From: HXMU1420-13 sp965249965
Lineage (GTDB): Bacteria; Bacteroidota; Rhodothermia; Balneolales; Balneolaceae
Assembly (NCBI GenBank): GCA_965249965.1
Contig: OZ252262.1
Location: 2,666,001-2,730,000, forward strand
Direction: 5' to 3'
DNA: 64,000 nt
The notes under the pieces were generated by a model. The model was given only the letters and a program-made list of their open reading frames with translations, was not told the origin of the DNA and made no database searches. Shown one piece after another: positions 1-9,781 of the stretch. Both the position numbers and the translations under genes were made by a program. Position 1 is the stretch's first letter. Each line of letters starts with the position of its first letter.

Positions 1-2609
1 GAGCTATGACCTTCGCTGTAACCGATACCTTCTGGTTTAATGCGGTGGAAGCAGAAGTGTACGCGATGTCCATGTTCTTTACGGCCATTGTAGTTTGGCT
101 CGCTCTCAAATGGTCGGAATTCCACGACGAAGAATTTAGCGAGCGTTGGCTTGTATTGATCGCATACATGTTTGGTTTGGCTATTGGGGTTCACTTATTG
201 AATTTACTTGCGCTATTCTTTGTAGCATTAATTGTCTACTTCAAAAAGAGAGAATTCTCACTCATATCATTTAGTATTATGGGTGTTTTGGCCGTGTTAT
301 CATTTTTCTTGGTCTACCCTCTTACCATTCAATTTATACCCGACTGGACAGATAAAATTGGCGATGCTACGTATGGTTTAATCGGTCCGTTTGCCTTTTT
401 ATTGATCATTGTTGGATCGCTGAGCTTCGCGATTTATTACACTCACAAAAATAAATATCGCCTGGCTAATATTGCTTTGATTAGCTACGCAATGATTTTG
501 ATTGGATATTCGAGTTATGCTGTGATTATGATTCGTTCTATTGCGGATCCACCGATTGATGAAAATGACCCCGAAACCATCGAAGACTTTGTTAGTTACC
601 TGAAAAGAGAGCAATATGGCGACACCCCAATTCTTACGGGTCGCTACTATGATAATGCAACCGGTCAGCTTTCTCAGGATGAGAAATTATTCCCACGCAG
701 GCATTCCAGCGATCCGCGGCATATGCAATTTTACTCTCGGTACGACAGTGATATTGAGTACTTCATTTCGCATCAAATTAACCACATGTATGTTCGGTAT
801 TTTAACTGGAATTTCATTGGGCGAGTCGCAGATATTCAGGATACCGGTTGGCAATCCGGATTTGGGCCGGAAAAGTATCCGGAGAATAAAGCAAGTAATA
901 AGTACTTTTTTGTTCCCTTTCTGCTCGGATTATTTGGGTTAATTTATCACTTTACTTCCGATTGGAGGCGGGCATTTGCAGTATTTGCACTCTTCATTGT
1001 TACAGGGCTGGCTATTATCATTTTCCTCAATCAATCTCCCTATCAACCAAGGGAACGAGATTATGCCTACGTAGGGTCTTTCTTTGCTTTCGCCATTTGG
1101 ATAGGATTGGGAGTAACCGGGCTTATTGAATTAGTTAAATCATACGCAAAAGGAAATCCGGCTGTTGGATATGCTGTAATTGCACTTTGTACGCTTGGCT
1201 CTCCTGTATTAATGGGCTTTGAAAACTGGGACGACCACGACCGATCAGATCGCTATGTAGCACCCGATTACGCAAAAAATCTCCTCAATTCGCTGGCACC
1301 AAATGCGATTGTTTTCACGAATGGTGATAACGATACATTCCCCCTTTGGTATGCCCAAGAAGTGGAAGGTGTTCGAACAGACGTTCGCATAGTATGTTTA
1401 AGCCTTTTAAATACCGATTGGTATATCCGACAAATGCGTGATCAGTGGTCGCATGAGTCTGCCCCTCTCCCAATTAGCTGGACTGACGAAGAAGTGGAGA
1501 GAATTACTTCGCGTATTGATAGATGGCAACCTCAGGATATCACCTTACCAGTAAATAAACCAATGTTGAAAGAAGCATTCTCTGAGGATTACGAATACAA
1601 GGAAGCTATTGGTGTTACCCCGGATACTTCGCTACAAATTCTACGAACTGGTACAGATTTTGAAATTCCGGTTGATTCTCTCGATGACGAAGTAACCTGG
1701 AGATTGAATGGCCGTTTCTTTGGAAATGATGCTCAGGGTAACGGTGTATATTATTTACAAGTGCAGGATTTAGCCATTGTAAACATTCTTGAAAACAATG
1801 ATTGGTTGCGACCTGTATATTTTGCTAATACCGTTTCCAGCCAAAGTATGCTCGGATTACAAGATTACTTCCGAACGGAAGGTAAGGCTTACAGAGTGGT
1901 TCCAATGGAAATGGAGTCGGAATACACAGGGTATATTGATACCAAAATCCATACCCGAAGACTGAATAATTTCAGTTTTAAAGAATGGAATAATACCGAT
2001 GCCTACCTTGATGAAAATATTCGCAGAATGATGGGTAACTATCGATTTAGTTTCCTTCAACTAGCAGAAACTTTTGCCGACCAGGGCAAACCAGACAGCG
2101 CAGTATATTGGTTGAACCGGGCAGAAGAAGTAATTCCATTCCGTGTAGATGAAGAAAGTTATAATTTACAGGCTCTTTTTGCTGTTAATTATATCGAACT
2201 TGGTCAAACTGAGGATGCGAGTAGGGTTGCGAATGCAATAAAAGGAACGATAGTTCGGGACTTCGAACGAAGTTATGAATCATTCGTGCGTGCTGAAGAA
2301 GAATTCGCTCGTTTAAACGAAGAATTTGAAGCAGCTCGCCGTCAAGGTGATATCCAGAAACAACGTACACTAAGAGGACAGATAAACGCGAGTTACGAAC
2401 GCCGACAAAGTTATGGTGATCAACTTATGCAAGTACGCCAATATTTATCGATAGCAAGCTTTGCATTCTTCCAATCAGGCGAAATTGAATCAGCAAACGA
2501 AATTGTTGCGCTAGTAAATGAGTCATTTGAAAGCACCCCATTCCCTGCTTTACCGACATCACCGGAAGAAAGTGCATTGGAAATGCAGAGATACGGTTTA
2601 ACTAACTAG
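1..2609 (+). CDS. GT117/DUF2723 membrane glycosyltransferase-like protein, 5'-truncated
   Basis: The reading frame is open to the left edge, and the residues around the first ATG (FWFNAVEAEVYAMS) match the middle of the DUF2723 protein O-mannosyltransferase-like core, so the true start lies outside the window. About 870 residues are visible. Several hydrophobic segments fall within the first 165 and between about 305 and 410 residues. A long soluble region follows, ending in TPR-like helices (LAETFADQGKPDSAVYWLNR) and a charged coiled-coil stretch. DUF2723 proteins are Bacteroidota membrane proteins assigned to family GT117 and thought to transfer sugar from a lipid carrier outside the cytoplasmic membrane. 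The acceptor is unknown here. The family assignment is confident; the activity is inferred. Confidence 0.85.
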   Translation, partial: AMTFAVTDTFWFNAVEAEVYAMSMFFTAIVVWLALKWSEFHDEEFSERWLVLIAYMFGLAIGVHLLNLLALFFVALIVYFKKREFSLISFSIMGVLAVLSFFLVYPLTIQFIPDWTDKIGDATYGLIGPFAFLLIIVGSLSFAIYYTHKNKYRLANIALISYAMILIGYSSYAVIMIRSIADPPIDENDPETIEDFVSYLKREQYGDTPILTGRYYDNATGQLSQDEKLFPRRHSSDPRHMQFYSRYDSDIEYFISHQINHMYVRYFNWNFIGRVADIQDTGWQSGFGPEKYPENKASNKYFFVPFLLGLFGLIYHFTSDWRRAFAVFALFIVTGLAIIIFLNQSPYQPRERDYAYVGSFFAFAIWIGLGVTGLIELVKSYAKGNPAVGYAVIALCTLGSPVLMGFENWDDHDRSDRYVAPDYAKNLLNSLAPNAIVFTNGDNDTFPLWYAQEVEGVRTDVRIVCLSLLNTDWYIRQMRDQWSHESAPLPISWTDEEVERITSRIDRWQPQDITLPVNKPMLKEAFSEDYEYKEAIGVTPDTSLQILRTGTDFEIPVDSLDDEVTWRLNGRFFGNDAQGNGVYYLQVQDLAIVNILENNDWLRPVYFANTVSSQSMLGLQDYFRTEGKAYRVVPMEMESEYTGYIDTKIHTRRLNNFSFKEWNNTDAYLDENIRRMMGNYRFSFLQLAETFADQGKPDSAVYWLNRAEEVIPFRVDEESYNLQALFAVNYIELGQTEDASRVANAIKGTIVRDFERSYESFVRAEEEFARLNEEFEAARRQGDIQKQRTLRGQINASYERRQSYGDQLMQVRQYLSIASFAFFQSGEIESANEIVALVNESFESTPFPALPTSPEESALEMQRYGLTN

Positions 2610-2618
2610 GCAATTTTA

Positions 2619-2626
2619 TATATTTG
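2619..2626 (+). promoter_or_regulatory. Candidate Bacteroidota-type -7 box (TATATTTG)
   Basis: An exact TAnnTTTG match lies 17 bp before the ATG at 2644, in the short gap after the DUF2723 gene. No convincing TTG/TTTG -33 element is seen at the expected distance. It could drive the 148-residue protein and ybeY independently of the upstream gene. Confidence 0.35.
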
Positions 2627-2643
2627 GCCAGACTTTTAGAATT

Positions 2644-3090
2644 ATGATACATCAGTTTACCACAGAAAACATTGAAAACATCGGAAAGGTACTTGGAGCT
2701 ACTCCAAAACCTTTGGGCGATGATGTGTTTAGAATCGAAGTAAAAAACGAAGAAGAGAATGCGAAACTCGCCCTTGAAATACATCTTGGGCTGGAAGCTA
2801 ACGGAAAACAGATGAATCTGGTTTCTGTTTATTCTCATAACACATTCATTCAACTGCAAAATTGTACGGCATTTGTAGCAAGTGATATTCTCGAACAAGT
2901 TACTTTCTTCGGTAAATCGGGGGATAAAACTTCGGGTTTAATTGTGGATAAAGCTGCGGGATGTAGTTTATACGCTAATGTCGATGAATCTATCATTTCC
3001 GGCGATTTTACTGCATTACCTGAAGATTTAATGATGTGTGGCATCGCACTATCCTTGACCGAATCTATGGATGACGACCTCGGCTTGTAA
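2644..3090 (+). CDS. Conserved hypothetical protein, 148 aa
   Basis: I do not recognise a family. The protein is soluble and acidic, with no signal peptide or membrane segment. It has a predicted alternating strand/helix pattern and an acidic C-terminus (SMDDDLGL). Three cysteines (in QNCTAF, AAGCSLY and MMCGIA) are scattered rather than paired. It sits 34 bp after the DUF2723 gene and 5 bp before ybeY on the same strand, so it is probably co-transcribed with ybeY. Codon use and the reading frame fit a real gene; overlapping antisense frames look like shadows. The function is unknown. Confidence 0.75.
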   Translation: MIHQFTTENIENIGKVLGATPKPLGDDVFRIEVKNEEENAKLALEIHLGLEANGKQMNLVSVYSHNTFIQLQNCTAFVASDILEQVTFFGKSGDKTSGLIVDKAAGCSLYANVDESIISGDFTALPEDLMMCGIALSLTESMDDDLGL

Positions 3091-3095
3091 AAGTC

Positions 3096-3551
3096 ATGGA
3101 ACGCATCCCTCCCATTCAGATTTTTAATACCAGTGGCATTGAGATTCCAATTAATGAATCTGATGCCATTTTTATTTTAGAGCAGATTCAAACTCAACAA
3201 AGCAGCAAGTATCAAGAAGTTGAGGTTGTTTATGTGGCTGAGGCTGAGATCACCCGAATTAATAAAGAATATCTGGATCACGATTACGTGACTGACATTA
3301 TCACTTTCCGTTTAGATGATGGTGTGGACAATTCCGCAATTGAAGGTACGATTTATTGCTGCGCTCAACAGATATCAGAACAAGCAGCAGAATTCAATCA
3401 AACTGTTAAAGATGAATTCTTACGAGTTATGATTCATGGTTTGATTCATTTGCTTGGCTTTAACGATGAAACCGTGGAAGAAAAAAAGGAAATGACCCAT
3501 TTAGAAGATCATTACCTTAAAATGTATCATGAATCCGATTCAATCAACTGA
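3096..3551 (+). CDS. ybeY: Endoribonuclease YbeY (16S rRNA maturation)
   Basis: YbeY is a small metal-dependent endoribonuclease needed for 16S rRNA 3'-end maturation and ribosome quality control. This 151-residue protein has the family core: the VTDIITFRLD segment around residues 65-74, a DEFLRVMIHG helix, and the metal motif HGLIHLLGFND with H114 and H118. The canonical third ligand of HGxLHLxGYDH is absent as a histidine; N123-D124 occupy that place, followed by ETVEEKKEM. This substitution is, as far as I recall, usual for Bacteroidota-type YbeY. The last 25 bp overlap the convergent tolC-like gene. The gene is placed directly after the 148-residue unknown protein. Confidence 0.9.
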   Translation: MERIPPIQIFNTSGIEIPINESDAIFILEQIQTQQSSKYQEVEVVYVAEAEITRINKEYLDHDYVTDIITFRLDDGVDNSAIEGTIYCCAQQISEQAAEFNQTVKDEFLRVMIHGLIHLLGFNDETVEEKKEMTHLEDHYLKMYHESDSIN

Positions 3552-4861
3552 CCTGCTAATTGAAGCAACTGAATCTCTGCTAACTTAGCCTGAATCTTTA
3601 ATCGAACAATGTTTTGCTGAACGCGTGAGATATTTAGCTGAGCTTCGCGGAATTGCGTATTCGTAATCTGACCAGTCTCAAATAATTGCTTGGAGCGTTC
3701 GAAGTTTAACTCGGTAGTTTGAAGGTTGATCATCTCCTTATCAATCAGGAATAAGTTAGTTTGATAATCCTCATATAGATTCATCACATCTCGCTCAACC
3801 GACTTCTGTGCCAGCATCAATGACTCTTCGTTATTCTTTAACGCAACCTGGGCATTTTGAATCTGAGTTTCTCGCCGGAACCCATTAAAAAGATTAACGC
3901 TCAAAGTAATCCCACCATTAAATCCGGTTAGTTTTTGAAATTCCTGGAAACCTGCATCAAATTCGCTTTCTGTATAACTATAACCGCCACTTAAACTAAG
4001 CACTGGAAAACGCCCTGCCCTCGTTTGTTTAAGCTGTAATTCTGAACTTTCTGATGCTAATCTACTTATTACCAGAGCAGCGCTGTTCTGAGTTGATGAT
4101 GCGAGTAATTCGTTCGCTTGTAATCCTGAGTTGATATTGATTTCATCTTCAATCGAAATTTCGGTTAATGGGTTTTCACCTAATTCGATTAATAAATTTC
4201 GTTTTGCGTTATTTAATCGAGCCATAGATTGCAAATACAATACACTATCGGCATTTAAATCAACCTCAGCATTAAGGACATCCAGTCGAGTTGAACTTCC
4301 AAGTGAAAAGCGTTCTTCCACACGTTGGAGTCGATCTAACGAACGTGTAATCGACTCCTCTGCAATCATCAAAGATTCTTTTTCGAGTAATACCGATAAA
4401 TATTGGCTGATTACTTGGATCAAAGTACCTTCAATTTGTAGGCGAGCAGAAACACCGGATTGTTCTTCTAACTTCTTTAGATTTTGGAATGTGTAGTAGT
4501 TTCCAAATCCATCAAATAACACATAATTTGCAGTTAAAGAACCAGATAACGTATTAGATCCGGCTCCGGTAACATTGATATCAGGCTGAGCTCCACCTGC
4601 GAAGCGAAGTTCAGTATCCTGAACAGAACCTGAATAGGAACCACCTGCGGTAACAGTTGGTAAAAGTCCGGCATTACCAATCGTTGCGTTATTCTTTGCA
4701 ATCTCGGTTGATCTTGTTGCAATCTTGATGCTGTGATTATTCTCAAGAGCAATGGAAATAGCTTCTTCTAACGTGATGTCTCTAGAAGGAATTTCAGTAT
4801 CCTGAGCAACAAGTCCGCTACTTATAAAAGAAAGGATGAGTAGTATTTTTAGCTTATTCAT
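3527..4861 (-). CDS. TolC-family outer membrane efflux protein
   Basis: This 444-residue protein starts with a clear signal peptide (ending near VAQ, residue 20). It has the two repeated OEP domains typical of TolC channels: a first helical hairpin with LEEAISIALENNHSIKIA, and a second half with QNAQVALKNNEESLMLAQKS. It would form the trimeric outer membrane and periplasmic tunnel of the tripartite pump encoded upstream. Its ATG overlaps the end of the RND gene by 8 bp, indicating translational coupling. The 3' end overlaps ybeY on the opposite strand. The substrate cannot be told from sequence. Confidence 0.93.
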   Translation of the reverse strand: MNKLKILLILSFISSGLVAQDTEIPSRDITLEEAISIALENNHSIKIATRSTEIAKNNATIGNAGLLPTVTAGGSYSGSVQDTELRFAGGAQPDINVTGAGSNTLSGSLTANYVLFDGFGNYYTFQNLKKLEEQSGVSARLQIEGTLIQVISQYLSVLLEKESLMIAEESITRSLDRLQRVEERFSLGSSTRLDVLNAEVDLNADSVLYLQSMARLNNAKRNLLIELGENPLTEISIEDEININSGLQANELLASSTQNSAALVISRLASESSELQLKQTRAGRFPVLSLSGGYSYTESEFDAGFQEFQKLTGFNGGITLSVNLFNGFRRETQIQNAQVALKNNEESLMLAQKSVERDVMNLYEDYQTNLFLIDKEMINLQTTELNFERSKQLFETGQITNTQFREAQLNISRVQQNIVRLKIQAKLAEIQLLQLAGQLIESDS

Positions 4862-7800
4862 TTTCTTTCTCCCAAACGGTTTCGATGTATGCAGGTTCTA
4901 CTTCATGGCGTTCAATTTTTAGCTTCTCTCCTGTCCATGCCCAGGTTTTGAACCATTTCACATTCTTTCTGATATTATTCGCTATCAACAAGAGTGATGG
5001 CAAGACAGAGAGTAAAAGGAAGGTTCCAACAAGTAGACCGTAAGCAATGGTAATGGCCATTGGAATCAGGAACTGAGCCTGAAAGCTCTTTTCAAAAATG
5101 AGCGGAGCCAATCCGGCACACGTTGTTGCGGTTGTTAAAACAATAGGTCTAAATCTCGAACGTCCAGTTTCTACGATCGCTTCAACCACATCCATTCCAC
5201 TTCGTATTAATCGGTTGTATGCATTGATAAAAACAAGTCCGTCATTTACCAGAATACCAATCAATGCTACAAAACCCAGGAAAGATAACAGGCTAATCTG
5301 GAAATCATGAATGAAATGTCCAAGCGACATCCCAATTATTCCAAAAGGCACAATACAATAAAGTACAATCGCCTGCATAAAGGATCGGAAGGTATATGTA
5401 ACAATTGAAAACAAGAGAATCAGGATAGCCGGAAGAGCCACCTGTGCCGAGTTTGCTGCTTTTTGAGTTTCTCTAACCTGACCTTCAAATTGATACGTTA
5501 CATTTGGGTGTGCTGCTAAAACTGGCGGTAGTGCAATATTTTCAACTTTACTTAGAGCATCGGTACCGGAAACATCAAGGTTTGCAAGTTCAGCTTCTAC
5601 CCTAATCTCTCGCTTACCATCCCGGTGATTGATAGCAACTAGTCCAGAGGCATATTCGATATTGGCTAATTCCCTCAAAGGATAAGAGCCACCTGTTATT
5701 GATTTAATTCGCATATCCAATAATTGACCAATATCTCGACGGTCTTCTAGAATATATCGTGTCCAGACTTTTACTTCTGTTGTACCGCGTTGAAGTCGCT
5801 GTACCTCATTTCCAAAAAAAGCATTTCGAACCTGGGAGATTACCTCACGATTAGTAAACCCAAGTGCATAAGCTCGATCTTTTAAAGTAATTTTAAGTTC
5901 CGGTTGATCTTCATTATCAGTATCAGTGATGTCTCTTAGCACGTCTAATTTCAACATCTCAGAAATCAGCATTTCTTTTGCACTTCTAAGTTCAACAAAA
6001 TTATCAGCTGCTAAAGATACTGAAACAGGTTTACCGAATGGATTTTGAGATACAAAAGAAAGCAAGGTTGCATCCGGAATTGCTCCAACTTCTTCTTTTA
6101 TGGCTAGTGAGATATCAAAACTTTGTATTTCTCTAACTTCTGATGGAAGTAGATATAACGTTACTTGTGCTCTATTACTTCCAGGACCAATTTTGGCTAC
6201 AATGTTTTTGATGTAACCACCTTCGATTCCAAATTGATCTTCATATTTCTGATTCAATCTATTTACCCCGGCGATAATCTGATCAACCCGAGCCTGCGTA
6301 ACTGCTTCGCTTGTTCCCTGAGGCATTACAAGTGTAGCTGAAACAGCATTCTGTTCAATATTCGGGAAGAATGTAGTCTGAACATAACCTCCGGCAATGG
6401 CGCCAAATGCAATTAATAACAAACCAATTGAGGACAAAACAACAAGTGTTTTGTTCTTCAAAGAAAATTTCAGAAACGGGATATACATGTGATCCCGTAC
6501 ATAAAACAATCTACGCTCCATCCACCCTCGAATACTTTTATCTACTTTGTTTGGATCTTGATGTAAATCCTTTGAATGAGCCAAATGTGCTGGTAAAAAG
6601 ATAAATACTTCAATTAAAGAGACGAGCAAAGCTCCCCCAACAACAAAGGCGATATCACTAAAGAAATCCCCTAATTGGCCATCCACAAAGAAAAAGAATC
6701 CAAACGCTAAACAGGTTGTCAAAACTGCTGATGTTACCGACGGAACTACTTCAAGCGCACCTTCAACAGCAGCTTGAATAGGATGCATTCCCTGTTCATA
6801 CTTTTGGTAAATGTTCTCCCCTACAACGATTCCATCATCAACCAGAATACCAATCACAACAATCATCCCAAACAAGGAGATTACATTGATCGTTACCCCA
6901 TAAAATGAAGCAAGCACTATCATTCCTAAAAATGAAATTGGAATACCGAGAGCTACCCAAAAAGCCAATCGGATACGGAGAAATAGTCCGAGCAAAATAA
7001 ATACCAGCATTACCCCGATTAATCCATTTTCTGTCAATAATTCGATCCGTTCAATCAAGGGTACAGTTGCATCATCTACTAATACTGCCTCTACAATATT
7101 ATTTTGTTGATTAAACTTATCGATATACTCCTTGATGAATTCGGAGGCGGCTAAAATGTCCTCGTCATTCGTGGTAGTAACAAAAATGAATACCGCAGGT
7201 TGACCATCAAGAGTACCTTTGTTGGTATTTTCATTGAAGGTGTCTTCAATTATGGCTACATCAGAAAGACGAACTATCGTACCATTAGGCTGACTTTTTA
7301 TTACAATATCGTTAAACCCTTTAGCGAAGTAACTTTGTTCATCAACTCGAATAGTGAATTCTCTTCGCTCACCGCGTAAAATTCCACCCGTAGAGCGAAT
7401 ATTTGAAGCTGACACAGCTCTACTTATATCAGAAAATGTAAGTCCATATGCGCGAAGTTTGTCTTCACTAACCCCAATCTGAATTTCAGGTTCTGTAAAT
7501 CCACTTAATTGAAGTTGAGATAGTCCTTCATAAGCAATTAATCCATCTTCGAAAGCATCAAGCGTACTTTTCAATGTAGTTGGAGTAACGTCCCCAACCA
7601 GGGCAATTTCTCCTACCTGATTAATTGGTATTTCTTTAAAAACAACAATACGTTCTAACCCTGTTGGAAAGGAGCTAATTCGATCTACTGCATTTTTAAC
7701 TTCTTGAAGAACAACGTTTGCATCTTGATTCGGAAGTAATTCAACCGTCACAGTTGCAAAGTTCTCTTGTGAAACCGAAGTAACGCGATCCACTCCTTTC

Positions 7801-8024
7801 GTCCCTTCAAGACTTTCTTCTATTTTAAGTACAACACCTTCCTCGATTTCTATCGGGGATGCACCTGGATAGGTAGCCTCAATAAAAATAAATTGAACCG
7901 TTCGGTTAGGAAAAAATGTGGATGTTAAACTTGAAGCTGCTATTACACCAAAAAGGATAAATAACAAGATCCCAAGATTAACCAGAATTACGTGTTTGGT
8001 AAAAAACTGAATGATTTTTCTCAT
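4854..8024 (-). CDS. RND-family efflux pump inner membrane transporter
   Basis: The 1056-residue length, an N-terminal membrane helix followed by a large periplasmic loop, and the internal repeat of two six-helix halves identify an AcrB/HAE-type RND permease. The first half carries the proton-relay pair in GILVDDGIVVGENIY. The second half has GFVALIGILVNDGLVFI at the position where AcrB has its lysine-containing TM10, so the relay is not the classical AcrB set. It exchanges protons for export of a hydrophobic or toxic substrate. It lies between the adaptor gene (10 bp gap) and the TolC gene (8 bp overlap) in one operon with a MarR regulator. Confidence 0.94.
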   Translation of the reverse strand: MRKIIQFFTKHVILVNLGILLFILFGVIAASSLTSTFFPNRTVQFIFIEATYPGASPIEIEEGVVLKIEESLEGTKGVDRVTSVSQENFATVTVELLPNQDANVVLQEVKNAVDRISSFPTGLERIVVFKEIPINQVGEIALVGDVTPTTLKSTLDAFEDGLIAYEGLSQLQLSGFTEPEIQIGVSEDKLRAYGLTFSDISRAVSASNIRSTGGILRGERREFTIRVDEQSYFAKGFNDIVIKSQPNGTIVRLSDVAIIEDTFNENTNKGTLDGQPAVFIFVTTTNDEDILAASEFIKEYIDKFNQQNNIVEAVLVDDATVPLIERIELLTENGLIGVMLVFILLGLFLRIRLAFWVALGIPISFLGMIVLASFYGVTINVISLFGMIVVIGILVDDGIVVGENIYQKYEQGMHPIQAAVEGALEVVPSVTSAVLTTCLAFGFFFFVDGQLGDFFSDIAFVVGGALLVSLIEVFIFLPAHLAHSKDLHQDPNKVDKSIRGWMERRLFYVRDHMYIPFLKFSLKNKTLVVLSSIGLLLIAFGAIAGGYVQTTFFPNIEQNAVSATLVMPQGTSEAVTQARVDQIIAGVNRLNQKYEDQFGIEGGYIKNIVAKIGPGSNRAQVTLYLLPSEVREIQSFDISLAIKEEVGAIPDATLLSFVSQNPFGKPVSVSLAADNFVELRSAKEMLISEMLKLDVLRDITDTDNEDQPELKITLKDRAYALGFTNREVISQVRNAFFGNEVQRLQRGTTEVKVWTRYILEDRRDIGQLLDMRIKSITGGSYPLRELANIEYASGLVAINHRDGKREIRVEAELANLDVSGTDALSKVENIALPPVLAAHPNVTYQFEGQVRETQKAANSAQVALPAILILLFSIVTYTFRSFMQAIVLYCIVPFGIIGMSLGHFIHDFQISLLSFLGFVALIGILVNDGLVFINAYNRLIRSGMDVVEAIVETGRSRFRPIVLTTATTCAGLAPLIFEKSFQAQFLIPMAITIAYGLLVGTFLLLSVLPSLLLIANNIRKNVKWFKTWAWTGEKLKIERHEVEPAYIETVWEKENE

Positions 8025-8034
8025 CTATGGCCTC

Positions 8035-9156
8035 TCAATTTTGAACCGGAACAATACGAGTCCCTTCAAAAGATGCATCACGAAATTCATCAATTACTAA
8101 ATCACCGGCAGATAATCCTCTAACAATAACGCTATCGCGTTCATTTGCTAATATCTCAACCTCTTTAATTAGTGCAACATTATTTACTGAAATAAATACC
8201 ATGTTATTTCGAACCAGTGATTTTTGTGAAATTTTCTGTGCGTTATCAAAGGTTTCTCCACTGATATCCCCAGTTACATATTGACCAGCAAGTAATCGAT
8301 TGCTATTCACTTTTAAATAAACAAGTAAAGTCTGAGTAGGTGCATCAATACGCGCGTTTATTCTGGCAATTTCAGCTTTATAATCCGTTTGATCATCATT
8401 ATCAATGTGGATACTGACCTCATCTCCTTGGTTGATAAAAAATCGATCTTTGGCGTTGATGGAAGCTTCAATTTCATAGCTTCCCACTTTCGTAAATTGT
8501 CCCAAAGGTTGGTTTGGCCTCACCAAAGTACCGGGCTCAAGCAGTGCTTGTGTTATTACTCCATTGAATGGAGCCACAATTTTATACTTAGATAGTCGAA
8601 CTTCAGCTTGTTTAATATTATAAAAGCTAGACGGTATGTTACGACCCGATAAAAATAAATTAAACTGACGATCTGCTGATTCTGGCAGATCTGCAATAAT
8701 TTCACTTACATCCAGATCATTCAAATAATCACTCCAGGCTTCAAACTCATTAGGATAATCCAACTTAATATCCGCTAAAGTCTGTGTTAAAAGTGACTGA
8801 AATTGCGACTTCAAGTTTTTAACTAATTGTACTTGTTCACGATCATCAATTTTTAGAATAGTCTCACCGGATGAAAAAGCAGTTCCTTCCTCAAAGTCTT
8901 TACTAACTTCACTTAATACACCTTGAACTTCGGCATATATCTGAATTTCTTGTTCAGGAATTACACTCCCTGTAAAATGGATATTCGTTGTAATCGCTTT
9001 TGGGTTGACAGGAATAACTGGTACTCCAATTCCATCCAATTGATTGTTTGTTACCTGTTCACCGTCGTCCGGTCCTGCAGCCAGAAAACGGAATAATAGA
9101 AACGCCCCTATAAAAATCACGATTCCCAGGATGATAGATAGTTGTCTAAACTTCAT
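8035..9156 (-). CDS. RND efflux periplasmic adaptor (membrane fusion protein)
   Basis: This 373-residue HlyD/AcrA-type protein has an uncleaved N-terminal hydrophobic anchor (residues about 6-26). A first half-lipoyl motif is followed by a helical hairpin and a second half-lipoyl segment (FNGVITQALLEPGTLVRPNQ). Beta-barrel and membrane-proximal domains then run to the C-terminus. The helical part around residues 105-180 is relatively short. The protein would link the RND permease to the TolC channel. It begins 5 bp after the MarR gene and precedes the permease gene. Confidence 0.92.
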   Translation of the reverse strand: MKFRQLSIILGIVIFIGAFLLFRFLAAGPDDGEQVTNNQLDGIGVPVIPVNPKAITTNIHFTGSVIPEQEIQIYAEVQGVLSEVSKDFEEGTAFSSGETILKIDDREQVQLVKNLKSQFQSLLTQTLADIKLDYPNEFEAWSDYLNDLDVSEIIADLPESADRQFNLFLSGRNIPSSFYNIKQAEVRLSKYKIVAPFNGVITQALLEPGTLVRPNQPLGQFTKVGSYEIEASINAKDRFFINQGDEVSIHIDNDDQTDYKAEIARINARIDAPTQTLLVYLKVNSNRLLAGQYVTGDISGETFDNAQKISQKSLVRNNMVFISVNNVALIKEVEILANERDSVIVRGLSAGDLVIDEFRDASFEGTRIVPVQN

Positions 9157-9161
9157 TTTTG

Positions 9162-9656
9162 TTATTGATTTGATTGATTCATAAATAATTCAATGTGCTC
9201 CAGCATTTGCTGTAGCTCCATGGTAATTTCTTCTCTTTTTCCGCCAAGACTACTGTAAAATTCTTTCTCAGCGTTCACCATTACCGGTAACACCTGTAAA
9301 ATTTTATCCTGTCCTTTTTTGGTGATATCCAGCACATTTACTCGGGAGTCTTTTTCAGAGGATCTCTTAACCAGTAATCCAGCTTCAACATTCTTTTTCA
9401 CCATTTTAGAGACCAACATTCGATCTATTTTAATGACTTCTACCAGATCTTGTTGTATCACTTCATCTTTCTGGGTTTTTAACCATTTAGTAGCTACCAA
9501 CGTGATTAATTGCGTATGCGTTAAATCAAATTCATCAACCAATTGATTTACCCTTCTCACCCATTGCATATTTATCTGCCAGAATAAGTAGCCAAGTTTC
9601 TCTCTTGGATTTGGAAATCCGCCTTTTTCGATAAGATCTTTTAGGTTTGTTGTCAT
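9162..9656 (-). CDS. MarR-family transcriptional regulator
   Basis: This is a winged-helix MarR repressor of about 164 residues, with LTHTQLITLVATKWL, a recognition-helix region, and the wing sequence VKRSSEKDSRVNVLDITKKG. It is the first gene of the efflux operon and probably represses it in the absence of a ligand. I chose the ATG at 9656, which gives the usual MarR N-terminus. A TTG at 9704 with AAGGA in front would add 16 residues, but those codons cover a palindromic candidate operator (9675-9696), which fits untranslated control DNA better. The upstream start remains possible. Confidence 0.88.
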   Translation of the reverse strand: MTTNLKDLIEKGGFPNPREKLGYLFWQINMQWVRRVNQLVDEFDLTHTQLITLVATKWLKTQKDEVIQQDLVEVIKIDRMLVSKMVKKNVEAGLLVKRSSEKDSRVNVLDITKKGQDKILQVLPVMVNAEKEFYSSLGGKREEITMELQQMLEHIELFMNQSNQ

Positions 9657-9660
9657 GACT

Positions 9661-9696
9661 ACAATATATGTACTAATTGTAGTTACGACAACAATT
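9661..9696. promoter_or_regulatory. Candidate MarR operator (overlapping inverted repeats)
   Basis: Two overlapping inverted repeats lie just before the MarR ATG: ACAAT-N10-ATTGT at 9661-9680, and AATTGT-N10-ACAATT at 9675-9696. They share ATTGT. Their size and position immediately upstream of the repressor gene fit an autoregulatory MarR site. This is inferred from symmetry only. Confidence 0.4.
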
Positions 9697-9781
9697 AAAT
9701 TCAATTCATTCCTTAATGTTTGAACTTTTTTTGAGTGAACAAATCTCTTAACATAAACGAGACATTTTCGTAGTGCGCGCT

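Noticed and set aside
616..942. 108-codon frame inside the DUF2723 gene
   Set aside because: Same strand, different phase, within a strongly coding conserved gene; no independent start signal.
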